A DNA stretch of 64,000 nucleotides from Dyadobacter sp. CY261 (GCF_021440085.1 NZ_JAKCPW010000001.1:1-64000); one strand, 5' to 3'; shown: positions 7,893-16,327, counted from the first letter of the stretch. Program-made: numbers and translations. The notes: generated from the sequence alone by a model not told the origin.

Positions 7893-9290
7893 ATGGGTTT
7901 GAGAGTATTCATCGTTGAAGATCAGTTCATCGAAGCAAATGACTTGCAACTGATCCTGGAAAGTGCAGGCCACTCCGTGTGTGCTATCGTGAAATCCGTG
8001 GCGGCCGCACTGGATTTTTTAAGAACACAAAAGCCCGACATTGTGTTACTGGATATCTTTTTAAAGGGGCCGCAAACCGGTATCGACCTTGCGCCAGTTT
8101 TGTCGGCAGCAAACATACCCTTCATTTACATTTCTGCCAACTCCGATCCGCTGACATTTGAAGCTGCAAAGACCACCCGGCCAGACGGTTTTTTGATCAA
8201 GCCTTTCAGAAGGCAGGACATTCTCGTGGCGCTGGACATTGCGACCTACCGTCACCAATATTTCGTTGAGCATTTGCTCCAAACAAAGCAAGGAGCCCAG
8301 CACGATGTCGGAAAGAAGAAAGAACCCACCGACAACTTCGGTGAAATCATTGGCAGAAGCCCGAAACTTTTGCAAGCGCTCGACCTTGTGAGTCAGGTCG
8401 CCCCAATGGATACTTCGGTGCTCATTTTGGGGGAGACGGGCGTGGGAAAGGAGGGCATTGCGAAGGCGATACACCGGCTTTCTAAAAGAAAAAGTAAGCC
8501 ACTCATCAAAGTCAACTGCGCGGCCATACCACCGACCTTGATCGAGTCGGAGCTGTTTGGGCACGAAAAAGGCGCATTTTCAGGCGCATCAGAAAGGCGC
8601 ATAGGGAAATTTGAACAGGCTCAGGGCGGCACTATTTTTCTGGACGAGATAGGGGAGATGCCCTTGGAAACCCAGACCAAACTGTTGCGCGTGATCCAGG
8701 AAAAAGAACTGGAAAGGATCGGTGGCCGAGCGACGATCAAGCTCGATATCCGGATTGTGACCGCCTCAAACCGCAATCTTTACAAGGAAGTAGCCGCAGG
8801 CAAATTCCGGATCGACTTATATTATCGCATCAATGTGTTTTCAATAACATTGGCGCCATTAAGGGAGCGGACCGAGGATATTCCAGCGTTGGTTGATTAT
8901 TTCTTGCAGAAGAACTCCCGGCTGACCGGAAATCCACCAAAGCGGATCGAGCCGCAAGCACTTGCCCGATTGATTGGGTATTCCTGGCCCGGCAATATCC
9001 GCGAGCTTGAAAATGTGATCGAGCGCGAAATTATCCTGGCGCGTTCAGCTGTCATTTCGTCGGTAGACCTGCCCGGAGACGAGATCAACATAAACGATAC
9101 ACATGCCGGAAGCCTCAAACCGGAGCCGGTTGCCGAGCGTGAAAAGCAGCTAATCATAGCGGCATTGTCCAAAAGCAATGGAAAAGTGTCCGGTAAGGGA
9201 GGGGCTGCCGAAGTCCTTAATATGCCAGCCCCCACGCTGGTTTCAAAAATGAAAAAGCTGGGCATTACGTGGCGGTTTGTTTCCGATTAA
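7893..9290 (+). CDS. NtrC-type response regulator: receiver, sigma-54 AAA+ and Fis HTH
   Basis: The protein has 465 residues. The receiver domain (about 3-120) has acidic residues E9/D10, phospho-acceptor D54 (VLLDI) and a conserved Lys in LIKPF. The AAA+ domain (about 145-380) has Walker A GETGVGKE and Walker B-like IFLDEIGE. The sigma-54 loop reads GAFSGA, a Thr-to-Ser change from GAFTGA. The C-terminal Fis helix-turn-helix is GGAAEVLNMPAPTLVSKMKKLGI, closely similar to that of the divergent regulator. No histidine kinase gene is adjacent, so its partner is elsewhere. The -24/-12-like sequence ahead of the next gene is a plausible target. Confidence 0.9.
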   Translation: MGLRVFIVEDQFIEANDLQLILESAGHSVCAIVKSVAAALDFLRTQKPDIVLLDIFLKGPQTGIDLAPVLSAANIPFIYISANSDPLTFEAAKTTRPDGFLIKPFRRQDILVALDIATYRHQYFVEHLLQTKQGAQHDVGKKKEPTDNFGEIIGRSPKLLQALDLVSQVAPMDTSVLILGETGVGKEGIAKAIHRLSKRKSKPLIKVNCAAIPPTLIESELFGHEKGAFSGASERRIGKFEQAQGGTIFLDEIGEMPLETQTKLLRVIQEKELERIGGRATIKLDIRIVTASNRNLYKEVAAGKFRIDLYYRINVFSITLAPLRERTEDIPALVDYFLQKNSRLTGNPPKRIEPQALARLIGYSWPGNIRELENVIEREIILARSAVISSVDLPGDEININDTHAGSLKPEPVAEREKQLIIAALSKSNGKVSGKGGAAEVLNMPAPTLVSKMKKLGITWRFVSD

Positions 9291-9489
9291 CCGCGCCATA
9301 CACCGAACCTTTCGGCTCATTCCAAATAATACTGCCAATATTCAGAAAGTAGATAGACTTTCGCCGTTTCCTGTTTGGTAACGAGCGCGGGCAAATTGTA
9401 CCCAGCAAAACGTCTCAAAAAATGACGATATATCGTATTGTAATGTCCCGAAAACTATTTTATTAGTCTGTAAATGAACAGTTTAATTA

Positions 9490-9505
9490 TTGGCACAGTG
9501 TTTTC
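9490..9505 (+). promoter_or_regulatory. Sigma-54-type -24/-12 promoter, possible
   Basis: TTGGCACAGTGTTTTC matches the -24 element TTGGCAC exactly. At the correct spacing it has TTTC in place of TTGC at -12. Transcription would start near 9517, which favours ATG 9557 as the start of the Crp-like regulator. Two sigma-54 activators are encoded immediately upstream. Assigned by pattern only. Confidence 0.4.
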
Positions 9506-9514
9506 TTATTTTCA

Positions 9515-10147
9515 ATGTTTAATACCACCTCACTGTTGGCTACTCACATTCTTGATATGGAGAAACTGCGAAAACATATTGAAGAAATTACTCCTGTCAG
9601 CGATGACGAGTTCGAGTACATAAAAGCTTTTTTTACCAAGAAACGGGTCCGGAAGCACCAATTCTTAATCCAGGCGGGGGAGAAGGTAGCCTGCGAGTAC
9701 TGGATCGCAAATGGCGTATTTCGTGCGTTTTACACCGACGAGACCGGCAGAGAGCATATCCTGCAATTTGCGCTGGAAAATTCCTGGCTGTCGGATTACA
9801 ATGCCTTTTTTCATCAAACAGAATCAACCATGAATATCATTTGCATGGAAGAGGCGGAGGTATTAAGCCTTACACTGCATGCCAGAGAGAAATTGGCGTC
9901 AGACCTTCATAAAATGGAGCATTTTTTTCGAATGAAAGTTACCAGTGGTTATACAGCACAACAGCACCGGATTATATCCTTGCTATGCCGAAACCCCAAG
10001 GAGCGATATGAGGAATTTGGGATCCTTTTTCCCGAGATAGTAAGGCGTATACCCAAGAAATATATTGCGGAATATCTGGGTATCAGCCGCGAAACGCTAA
10101 GTAGAATTCACCCCGTCCAAAGGAGAGGTATTCCTGTTAAACAGTAG
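9515..10147 (+). CDS. Crp/Fnr family transcriptional regulator
   Basis: The open frame gives 210 residues. If translation starts at the internal ATG 9557 (M-E-K-L-R-K-H), as in many relatives and as the promoter suggests, it is 196 residues. A cyclic-nucleotide-binding-like beta-barrel (about 30-130) contains the segments FLIQAGEKV and GVFRAFYTDE. A C-terminal winged helix has IPKKYIAEYLGISRETLSRI, the typical Bacteroidota Crp recognition helix. The last 15 residues differ from the usual short basic tail. No Fnr cysteine cluster is seen. Three Crp-type palindromes lie within 6 kb and may be its targets. Confidence 0.88.
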   Translation: MFNTTSLLATHILDMEKLRKHIEEITPVSDDEFEYIKAFFTKKRVRKHQFLIQAGEKVACEYWIANGVFRAFYTDETGREHILQFALENSWLSDYNAFFHQTESTMNIICMEEAEVLSLTLHAREKLASDLHKMEHFFRMKVTSGYTAQQHRIISLLCRNPKERYEEFGILFPEIVRRIPKKYIAEYLGISRETLSRIHPVQRRGIPVKQ

Positions 10148-10176
10148 TCCGCTTTATTTTACCGATCCTTCAAGGC

Positions 10177-10192
10177 TGTGACTTTGATCACA
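10177..10192 (+). promoter_or_regulatory. Crp/Fnr-type operator TGTGA-N6-TCACA
   Basis: TGTGACTTTGATCACA differs from the 4388 site by one base, in the spacer. It is followed at the same distance by GTGATTC. It lies 112 bp upstream of the 10305 operon and 30 bp after the Crp-like gene, so it could control the operon or give feedback on the regulator. Confidence 0.6.
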
Positions 10193-10304
10193 CTTTAATA
10201 GTGATTCGCTACCTATTTTAATTCGTACATACAATTGATCTTTGCCATCAATAGACCCCACTAAAATTCCAATTTGCTCATTAGAAACCATGACTCGTTG
10301 AGAT

Positions 10305-10943
10305 ATGAAAGCGTTGATAATTGGAGCAACCGGTGCTACTGGCAGGGACCTTGTAAATTTATTGTTGCAAGATCCGGAATATACCAGGGTTATCAGTTTT
10401 GTTCGTCGCCCGGCAGGTATTGTTCATTCCAAATTAACCGAACACGTTATCGATTTCAGCAACCTCAATGGGGTGGCCGCCTACATTCAGGGCGATATCT
10501 GGTTTTCATGCCTTGGCACTACGCTGAAGGCAGCCGGTTCCAAGGAGGAGCAGTGGCGAATCGACTACGAGATACCCCTTACGTTTGCACATATCGCCAG
10601 GCGCAACGGCGTATCAACGGTCGTGTTGCTTTCTTCGTATGGAGCTTCGTCGGAAAGCAGTGTCGTGTACTTAAAAATTAAAGGCCAGCTGGAAGAGCAA
10701 ATTGCCGGCCTGACGTTTGACCGATACATTATCTTCCGCCCGGGCCACCTCTTACGTATAAACACCGACCGTCCGGTAGAACGACTCACCACAGGTTTAC
10801 TGGCGCTGTTGAACGGCTTACGTATGTTCAAGAAATTCCGCCCCTTGCCCACCCATATGCTTGCTAAAAAAATGGCCAGAGCGCCAAAGTTTCTTGCCAA
10901 AGGTGTACATGTTATTGAGCTGGAAGAAATCTTCGGATTCTAG
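10305..10943 (+). CDS. NAD(P)-binding oxidoreductase (atypical SDR, TIP30/HTATIP2-like)
   Basis: The protein has 212 residues. The N-terminal Rossmann motif GATGATG (residues 7-13) after MKALII marks an atypical short-chain dehydrogenase. VISFVRRP follows the second strand, LSSYGAS is the active-site-like strand, and a K-x-x-x-E segment (YLKIKGQLEE) replaces the classical YxxxK. It is cytoplasmic with no signal. It is the first gene of a four-gene run with gaps of 35, 21 and 43 bp, so probably one transcript. The substrate is unknown. Confidence 0.8.
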   Translation: MKALIIGATGATGRDLVNLLLQDPEYTRVISFVRRPAGIVHSKLTEHVIDFSNLNGVAAYIQGDIWFSCLGTTLKAAGSKEEQWRIDYEIPLTFAHIARRNGVSTVVLLSSYGASSESSVVYLKIKGQLEEQIAGLTFDRYIIFRPGHLLRINTDRPVERLTTGLLALLNGLRMFKKFRPLPTHMLAKKMARAPKFLAKGVHVIELEEIFGF

Positions 10944-10978
10944 GACTGATTCCGGTAAAACCTATAAAAAACAAATCC

Positions 10979-11542
10979 ATGAGCGAAAGTCAGAAAACAT
11001 TCAGACGCATTGTGACTGGTCACGATGCAGATGGTAAGGCAACGATTATCTCGGATGCGCCACCGGTTCGTACTCAGCTTGTTGGAGGGCCTGGTGGCCC
11101 TACCTTCTTCGAAGTGTGGCATACCCTGGAAACGCCAGCCTTGATCCATTACCAACCCGACGACTCGGACGAGAATGGCTTAGTCCTGCCACCGCCGAAA
11201 AATGCGACTCGTATAAGGGTTATCGAATTCCCACCGGAAGGTGAAGAGGTCCGAAAGCTAACGGTCGCCGATGCAGCAGCGAAATTTAAGGCTATGGGCG
11301 ACGAGAATGCATCAACGTTCGCTGTGGAAGCGCCGCATCCGCTCATGCACCGTACCCAAACCGTTGACTATGGTATCGTACTCGAAGGTGAAATAACGTT
11401 GGTTCTCGATCGGGAGGAAACAACCATTTACCAGGGGGACATTGTGATTCAAAACGGAACGAACCATGCGTGGGCCAACCGCTCAGATAAGCTTTGCCGG
11501 ATGGCATTTGTGCTGATCGACGGGGAGTTTTCCAGTTTATAA
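10979..11542 (+). CDS. Cupin domain protein
   Basis: The protein has 187 residues. The C-terminal half holds a cupin beta-barrel: a HRTQTVDYGIVLEGE first motif with G-Q/E-type glycines, then GDIVIQNGTNHAWANRS, whose His would be a metal ligand. The N-terminal half has a conserved-looking PGGPTFFEVWHT segment. This resembles cupins in aromatic or quinone degradation clusters, but the reaction cannot be named. It is the second gene of the 10305 operon. Confidence 0.8.
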   Translation: MSESQKTFRRIVTGHDADGKATIISDAPPVRTQLVGGPGGPTFFEVWHTLETPALIHYQPDDSDENGLVLPPPKNATRIRVIEFPPEGEEVRKLTVADAAAKFKAMGDENASTFAVEAPHPLMHRTQTVDYGIVLEGEITLVLDREETTIYQGDIVIQNGTNHAWANRSDKLCRMAFVLIDGEFSSL

Positions 11543-11563
11543 CATCTTTCAGAAAGCACTTTT

Positions 11564-12133
11564 ATGCGTATTCAACCATTGAATCCCGAAAACCTAAGTC
11601 CGGAGCTCCGTTTAGTGCATGACGAAATCGCCAGTCTTGTTTCATCAAGCCAGGGCCAGGTCAGGATGATCGATGATCAGGGAGCATTGCTTGGCCCGTT
11701 TATACCAATGCTTCGCTATCCGCAGTTTGGCGTACCCGCTCTAAGTTTTTTGAGAACGCTTGATAGGCATGCCACGCTCGCAAAAAATGTTCGCGAAGTG
11801 GCAATTCTCACAGTGGGCGGAACATTTGGTGCGCGATTTGAACTGTATGCTCATGAAATCATGGCCGAAGCCTTCGGACTTTCGGCCAGCGACATTGCCT
11901 CGCTGGCGGCTGGTGGCCAGCCTAATGGGTTGACGCCACAGGAATTCGTTGCACACCGCATTGCAACTTGCCTTATCAAAGGCCACATTGTTCCTGATTC
12001 AACCTACGATCATGCCGTAAACTTACTCGGCCGTGATGGCGTGGCGGAGCTCTATTTCTTGATTGGCGGCTACACGCTTATTGCATTCATGCTGAATGGG
12101 TTCGATATCCCTGCACCCGGCCAATCACTTTGA
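11564..12133 (+). CDS. Carboxymuconolactone decarboxylase (CMD/AhpD-like) family protein
   Basis: The protein has 189 residues and is all-helical in appearance. The core AKNVREVAILTVGG...ARFELYAHEIMAEAFG resembles the CMD family. However, the C-x-x-C pair of AhpD-type peroxidase partners is absent, so the protein is closer to the lactone decarboxylase-like branch. A second conserved part is LGRDGVAELYFLIGGY. It is cytoplasmic. It sits between a cupin and an alpha/beta hydrolase, a grouping that points to breakdown of a cyclic or aromatic compound. Confidence 0.8.
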   Translation: MRIQPLNPENLSPELRLVHDEIASLVSSSQGQVRMIDDQGALLGPFIPMLRYPQFGVPALSFLRTLDRHATLAKNVREVAILTVGGTFGARFELYAHEIMAEAFGLSASDIASLAAGGQPNGLTPQEFVAHRIATCLIKGHIVPDSTYDHAVNLLGRDGVAELYFLIGGYTLIAFMLNGFDIPAPGQSL

Positions 12134-12176
12134 ATAATAATTTAAAATCGATTAGCTCCAATTCAATTTAAAAACA

Positions 12177-12980
12177 ATGAAAACAACAGGCTTAGTGCTG
12201 CTATGTGCGGCATTCACGCTTTCAGCCATGGCATCTTGTTCACAAGACGACCATGTTTCAGCCCCTTCGCAGACGTATGTGTTGGTACACGGTGCATGGC
12301 AAGCGCCATACGTTTGGGATGATGTTCGTACGCAACTGATCAGTTCAGGTCACAAAGTGATTGTCGTTGAGCTACCTGGTCACGGCTCTGACCAAACCCC
12401 AGCCCATCAGCTTTCTTTGGATGTTTACCGGGACAAAGTCATAGAGGCCATTTCTACTGTAAATGAAAAAGTAATTTTGGTTGGGCATAGTATGGGTGGA
12501 ATGGTTGTGACGCATGTCGCCGAAAAGGTGCCTGCCAAGATCAACAAGCTGGTCTATGTCGGCGCGTTTGTTCCAACAACAGGTCAGGCGCTTACGGACA
12601 TAACCGATCCTGATTCTAAACTTGGCCCTGCCCTGATTCCATCGGCCGATCAACTGACGCTTGACGTAAAACGCGATGAGCTGACCAACTTATTTATCCA
12701 GGATGGCTCGCCCGCGGCCAAGAACAAGGTTACAGCCAACTATCGGGCCGAGCCGGCCATACCGTTCACAAATAAAGTGAACCTGAGTGATCAAGGTTTC
12801 GGTTCGGTAACAAAAGTTTACATTAAGACTCTTTCAGATGTAGTAATTTCCCCGGGACTCCAAGATCGGATGATAGCAGCTGCCGGAATTAGATCAGTTT
12901 ATGAAGTCAACACAGGGCATTCTCCTTTCCTCTCCCAGCCGAAATCTGTGTCCGATTTGTTGATAAAAATTGCCAAATAA
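12177..12980 (+). CDS. Alpha/beta hydrolase lipoprotein (methylesterase/SABP2-like)
   Basis: The protein has 267 residues. A lipoprotein signal ends in A-M-A-S-C (Cys21). The fold starts with YVLVHGAWQ (oxyanion-hole HGxW). The nucleophile elbow is GHSMGG with Ser105, and the late His is in NTGHSPF. Closest in style are plant-type methylesterases and bacterial salicylate- or pyrethroid-hydrolase relatives. Membrane anchoring suggests it acts on incoming esters in the periplasm or at the surface. It is the last gene of the 10305 operon. Confidence 0.85.
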   Translation: MKTTGLVLLCAAFTLSAMASCSQDDHVSAPSQTYVLVHGAWQAPYVWDDVRTQLISSGHKVIVVELPGHGSDQTPAHQLSLDVYRDKVIEAISTVNEKVILVGHSMGGMVVTHVAEKVPAKINKLVYVGAFVPTTGQALTDITDPDSKLGPALIPSADQLTLDVKRDELTNLFIQDGSPAAKNKVTANYRAEPAIPFTNKVNLSDQGFGSVTKVYIKTLSDVVISPGLQDRMIAAAGIRSVYEVNTGHSPFLSQPKSVSDLLIKIAK

Positions 12981-13303
12981 AATGCGGTATGGCATGATTA
13001 GACATTTCCTTCGATCCCTAAAAGACATTTTTAACGACCAGGCACACAGTCACAAATATCAATTCTTCAATCATAGAAGCCGTGCAGTCGGCTTCTATCG
13101 TCTCAGGCCCTTCGGTAATAATCCTTACCGGCAATTCAATTTACGGCAAGGCTCAGGTCGCTTTTGAAACAGATCGGTACTGAGGTCGAATTTCATGTTG
13201 GCAGATTGACTGATGGCAATGAAGAGAATAGGAGTTGTTCAGAGTAAATGGGAATGCAGGAGATAATTCGGAACACCGAGTAAAAATAATTTAGCGTGAA
13301 ACC
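12981..13303. other. Gene-poor stretch with a 10-bp inverted repeat
   Basis: I find no convincing gene. ATAGAAGCCG (13073-13082) and CGGCTTCTAT (13089-13098) form a perfect 10-bp stem with a 6-nt loop but no T run. A short open stretch across it, ending at a TGA near 13160, has a weak dehydrogenase-like feel and was not called. Confidence 0.5.
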
Positions 13304-13714
13304 ATGCAAGTATATACGCAAGAAATGCGCGTGTGTTGTAAATTGCCGCGAATTTTACTCATTGTTACATACTCCATACCCATAACCTCCTTTGTTTTGA
13401 AACCGCCAATTTTTTTCATTGAAAAGGCCAACGAGTACATTGCCGAAATCGATCGCCTCACTGCCAACTACGTGCCCCCAAGTTCCGCTCGTGAAAAACC
13501 TGGCTTGCAGGAACAAACTGATGAAATGTCCGACTTGAAACTGAAAATCAAGTTATTGTTTTTTGAATTCGAGCATGGGCATCTTTTTGTCGAAAAAGTG
13601 GTCGGCGCTCAAAATAACAACAAGTATAATAAGGGTACCAATGACCAGCTCCTGGTGATTTTCCGGCGGTATCTGGGCCTGTTTGTCGAGCACCTGCAGC
13701 TTTTCAGGGAATGA
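13304..13714 (+). CDS. Possible hypothetical protein or gene remnant
   Basis: The open frame of 136 codons starts with a hydrophobic stretch (LLIVTYSIPITSFVLK). A charged helical part (EKANEYIAEIDRLTANYVPP) follows, which looks coding. The 3' third overlaps an opposite-strand frame (13553-13723) that looks more protein-like there. I suspect two convergent fragments, with only the first 80 or so codons being real on this strand. No family recognised. Confidence 0.3.
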   Translation: MQVYTQEMRVCCKLPRILLIVTYSIPITSFVLKPPIFFIEKANEYIAEIDRLTANYVPPSSAREKPGLQEQTDEMSDLKLKIKLLFFEFEHGHLFVEKVVGAQNNNKYNKGTNDQLLVIFRRYLGLFVEHLQLFRE

Positions 13715-13723
13715 GTGCCGCAT
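13553..13723 (-). CDS. Possible small single-pass membrane protein (or fragment)
   Basis: The ATG at 13723 opens a 56-residue frame. It has a polar start (M-R-H-S-F-P-E-K-L-Q), one hydrophobic helix (about residues 26-40, L-V-I-G-T-L-I-I-L-V-V-I-L) and a charged tail ending F-K-K-Q. The frame stays open upstream to 13813 without another ATG, so it may be the end of a decayed longer gene. A hairpin lies just upstream (13787-13819). No family recognised. Confidence 0.3.
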   Translation of the reverse strand: MRHSFPEKLQVLDKQAQIPPENHQELVIGTLIILVVILSADHFFDKKMPMLEFKKQ

Positions 13724-13786
13724 GATGATATCGGCCTGGCTTTCTGTGTTCTGGTCAATCAGAAAGTTGTTAGCAGCATTATAACA

Positions 13787-13819
13787 AAATAGAGCAGTGG
13801 ATAGCCCAGTGCTCTATTT
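13787..13819. repeat. 10-bp inverted repeat followed by a TTACTCAACGTTAT element
   Basis: AAATAGAGCA (13787-13796) pairs with TGCTCTATTT (13810-13819) around 13 nt. Four bases later comes TTACTCAACGTTAT (13823-13836), a 14-mer that recurs perfectly at 17510-17523, also just after a hairpin. It could act as a terminator in either direction. Confidence 0.6.
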
Positions 13820-13836
13820 GATTTACTCAACGTTAT

Positions 13837-14460
13837 TATGAAGCAAAGTTATGATCCATTCGTCACAAATAAAATTATTTATCGTAGTATTATGTCTACA
13901 TTACTTCTTTTGTTTGTGCTGGAATCAATGGAAAACCCTGCTTAGAAGCACGCATGCATCAGTTAAGATGGTGTCGCTCAGCCGAAACCACAAACTCCGC
14001 AATAAAAAAGCGAATGCCCAATCAATCCCGGCGGCATTCGCTTTTTCTTTGAAACGAAAGCACTAAATTCCTCAGTGACCTTTGGTTTGCAATAATTCCA
14101 CCCGTTTAATTGTCGGCTGGACCAAAGCACTTCACCGGTTCGCAAATTGTTCCCGTACAGGAACCAGCATTTGTGTAAATATATTAATGCGATAATGCTA
14201 TTAGCGTTTTGTCCAGCGTCGAAGGCATCGTTTTACTAAGATCGAAAGATAGAAGAAATCGAAGCTGCTTGAACAGACGTAGTATTTATTGGGAATTATT
14301 CTCCGCTGGATAGCCTTGCCTGATCACACTGTTCGACATGATGGTACTGGCGGGGGAATTTCTCGAGTAGAGCCTTTTGAAAAGACTTTTACGAGAGTAA
14401 CCGCTAGATAATTAAATTGTAGAATGTACTATCATTTTTATTTATGGTACGAATTGGTTA
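13837..14460. other. Gene-poor stretch
   Basis: No supported gene. Apart from the terminator at 14004-14046, I see only short frames without recognisable protein features. Base composition is more AT-rich than the flanking genes. Confidence 0.5.
14004..14046. terminator. Strong terminator-like hairpin, usable on both strands
   Basis: GCGAATGCC (14010-14018) pairs with GGCATTCGC (14033-14041), with AAAAAA before and TTTTT after. No clear gene ends next to it, so it may mark a lost gene or a small RNA. Confidence 0.7.
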
Positions 14461-14492
14461 CTACTTTCATACCGAATTTACTCAACGATATG

Positions 14493-14531
14493 AAAAAGGG
14501 GGTCTTGCGCAATGCAGACCCCCACTTTTTT
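14493..14531. terminator. Terminator downstream of the cytochrome c gene
   Basis: GGGGGTCT (14498-14505) pairs with AGACCCCC (14516-14523), flanked by an A run on the left and T7 at 14525-14531. On the minus strand it lies about 120 bp after the cytochrome c gene. TTTACTCAACGATAT (14477-14491), a variant of the repeated 14-mer, precedes it. Confidence 0.7.
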
Positions 14532-14652
14532 ATCACAGAATCTTCGACAGGCTATTTTGGCATTCCCGACCGTCGCCAGAGGTCTTGCCGATAAGCTCTG
14601 ACGAAACGTTCCTCCGGAGAGGGGATCTCCAAGAGAATCTAAATCGTCCCGC

Positions 14653-15627
14653 TTAGTTTGCCTTAAACTTTACAACCTTATTATCCAAGGGTTTCACCGT
14701 TTGCAGGTAAGCGAATATCGCACGTAAATCTGTTTCCTTCATGCCCGCATACATCATCCACGGCATGGCGGTGTTCATATCTTTCGGTCCGATCTTATGC
14801 GGCTTATAGGTTGAATCCGCATAGGCCTTAAATCGTTTGACGAATGCGTCGGCCGTCCACGAGCCGATACCATTGGTTTTATCCGGCGTGATGTTGGCTG
14901 ATGTGGTGACGCCGTTCGGCATCGGGAACTCCATCCCGCCGCCATATTCGCTACCCGGCACCTTGGTCCCTTTTTCGCGTTTGCTGTGACATTCCACACA
15001 GCCCGCCGCATTGGCCATGTAACGACCATACTCGACAACGTCCGTTTCGGCAGGTCTTGTCGTAAAATTGGGCTTGGCAGGCATAGTGTTGATCAGAATG
15101 CTGACCGGAAAATCCGCTTCCGCGGCCGCTATGTCGTGCTTTACGGGAGCGAGCGTGCGTATGTAGGCGATGAGGCTGTAAATATCCTCCTTGTCGAGCT
15201 GGCCGTAGTTGAGGTAGGGCATAATGGGGAACAATGCGTGGCCGTCCTTACTCTGACCGGAGGTAATGGCGCGGAAGACTTCACCGTCCGTCCAGCTGCC
15301 AATGCCATAGGGCGTTATATTACGGGCATAAAACACGCCTGGAAAGCCTAGGTCGCGGCTGAAGAGCTCACCACCGCCACCGAAATTTCCAGGAGCCAAT
15401 GGGCCCGAGAACAGCGACCAGTCGCGGGAGCTGTGGCAATCCATACATACATTGACGTGGTTAGCGAGGTACTTGCCCCGTTCTATCCGTTCGGGTGTCC
15501 TTTCGATTGTGAGAACGGGTGCATCACCTACATCGGGAAGTGCGGTTTTCACATAAGTGGCAGCAGCAGCGGCGGCCAGAATGACCACCAATAGCAGGAT
15601 GCCCACGATCTTGAGCAGCTTTTTCAT
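14653..15627 (-). CDS. Membrane-anchored diheme cytochrome c
   Basis: I chose ATG 15627 (M-K-K-L-L-K-I-V-G-I) because it opens a clean N-terminal membrane anchor (about 6-24). The frame extends upstream to 15669, but those 14 residues look untranslated. Two class I cytochrome c domains carry heme motifs CMDCH (61-65) and CVECH (210-214). Likely axial Met residues lie in ALFPIMPY and MNTAMPWMMY. This architecture occurs in electron-donor subunits of alcohol or sugar dehydrogenases. No dehydrogenase is adjacent, so the partner is unknown. Confidence 0.88.
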   Translation of the reverse strand: MKKLLKIVGILLLVVILAAAAAATYVKTALPDVGDAPVLTIERTPERIERGKYLANHVNVCMDCHSSRDWSLFSGPLAPGNFGGGGELFSRDLGFPGVFYARNITPYGIGSWTDGEVFRAITSGQSKDGHALFPIMPYLNYGQLDKEDIYSLIAYIRTLAPVKHDIAAAEADFPVSILINTMPAKPNFTTRPAETDVVEYGRYMANAAGCVECHSKREKGTKVPGSEYGGGMEFPMPNGVTTSANITPDKTNGIGSWTADAFVKRFKAYADSTYKPHKIGPKDMNTAMPWMMYAGMKETDLRAIFAYLQTVKPLDNKVVKFKAN

Positions 15628-15787
15628 AATAGAGGGGAACGGTAAATGGTGAGTTTGAGGAATAGTCAAAATGTACTACAATTTCTGTAAAGTACAAATA
15701 CATAATTATTTACCGAACAAGCCGGAAAAAGTCTGCAACGTTTATATGCAACAATGTGTCTGAGTTGAAACTCTAATCAGACCAGCC

Positions 15788-16327
15788 ATGAAAAGGATTT
15801 TACTCGCTGTGGGTATCGCGTTGCTGATGGTATCGTGTTATATCCGGGATTCTCAGCCGTTTGTTGGTAGTGTAAAGTTTGAAGGGACTGGCTACCGCCC
15901 GGTTTACAAAGATCCCGAGGATGTAGCGAAAGTCGAGGTTTCGGCGGCACAAGCGCTCAAAGAACCCGGCAAGATTTACACCTTTGACCGTTATCTTTTT
16001 ATCAACGAGCTAGGCAAAGGCATTCATATTGTGGACAATGCCGATCCAAAAAAGCCCGAGAATGTTTCCTTTATCTCCATCATAGGAAACTACGACATTG
16101 CGGTAAAAGACAACTGGCTCTACGCCGACAATCTCTCGAACCTGCTGGTGATCGATATCTCAAATCCAAAGGTGCCGAAACTGACGAAAACGATCCCTAA
16201 TGTAATTCCGGTTGTCAGCTACCCGATGCTGACAGGCGTGTACTTTGAATGTGCCGATCCAAAAAAAGGCGTCGTTGTTGATTGGGAGAAGGTGTCTATG
16301 GATGAGCAACCTAAATGCTACCGATAA
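15788..16327 (+). CDS. LVIVD-repeat lipoprotein
   Basis: The protein has 179 residues. A signal ends in L-M-V-S-C (Cys17). After a linker come beta-propeller-like LVIVD repeats: YLFINELGKGIHIVDNADPKKP and LLVIDISNPKVPK. The C-terminus is short and Cys-containing, so only a few blades are present. These surface or periplasmic proteins are common in Bacteroidota and of unknown function. A homologous LVIVD protein follows after 46 bp, so the two are likely co-transcribed. Confidence 0.75.
   Translation: MKRILLAVGIALLMVSCYIRDSQPFVGSVKFEGTGYRPVYKDPEDVAKVEVSAAQALKEPGKIYTFDRYLFINELGKGIHIVDNADPKKPENVSFISIIGNYDIAVKDNWLYADNLSNLLVIDISNPKVPKLTKTIPNVIPVVSYPMLTGVYFECADPKKGVVVDWEKVSMDEQPKCYR

Noticed and set aside
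13060-13162. Possible dehydrogenase (SDR) remnant in one plus-strand frame
   Set aside because: The T-G-N-S-I-Y-G-K-A string is short and overlaps a 10-bp hairpin, so chance similarity is likely.
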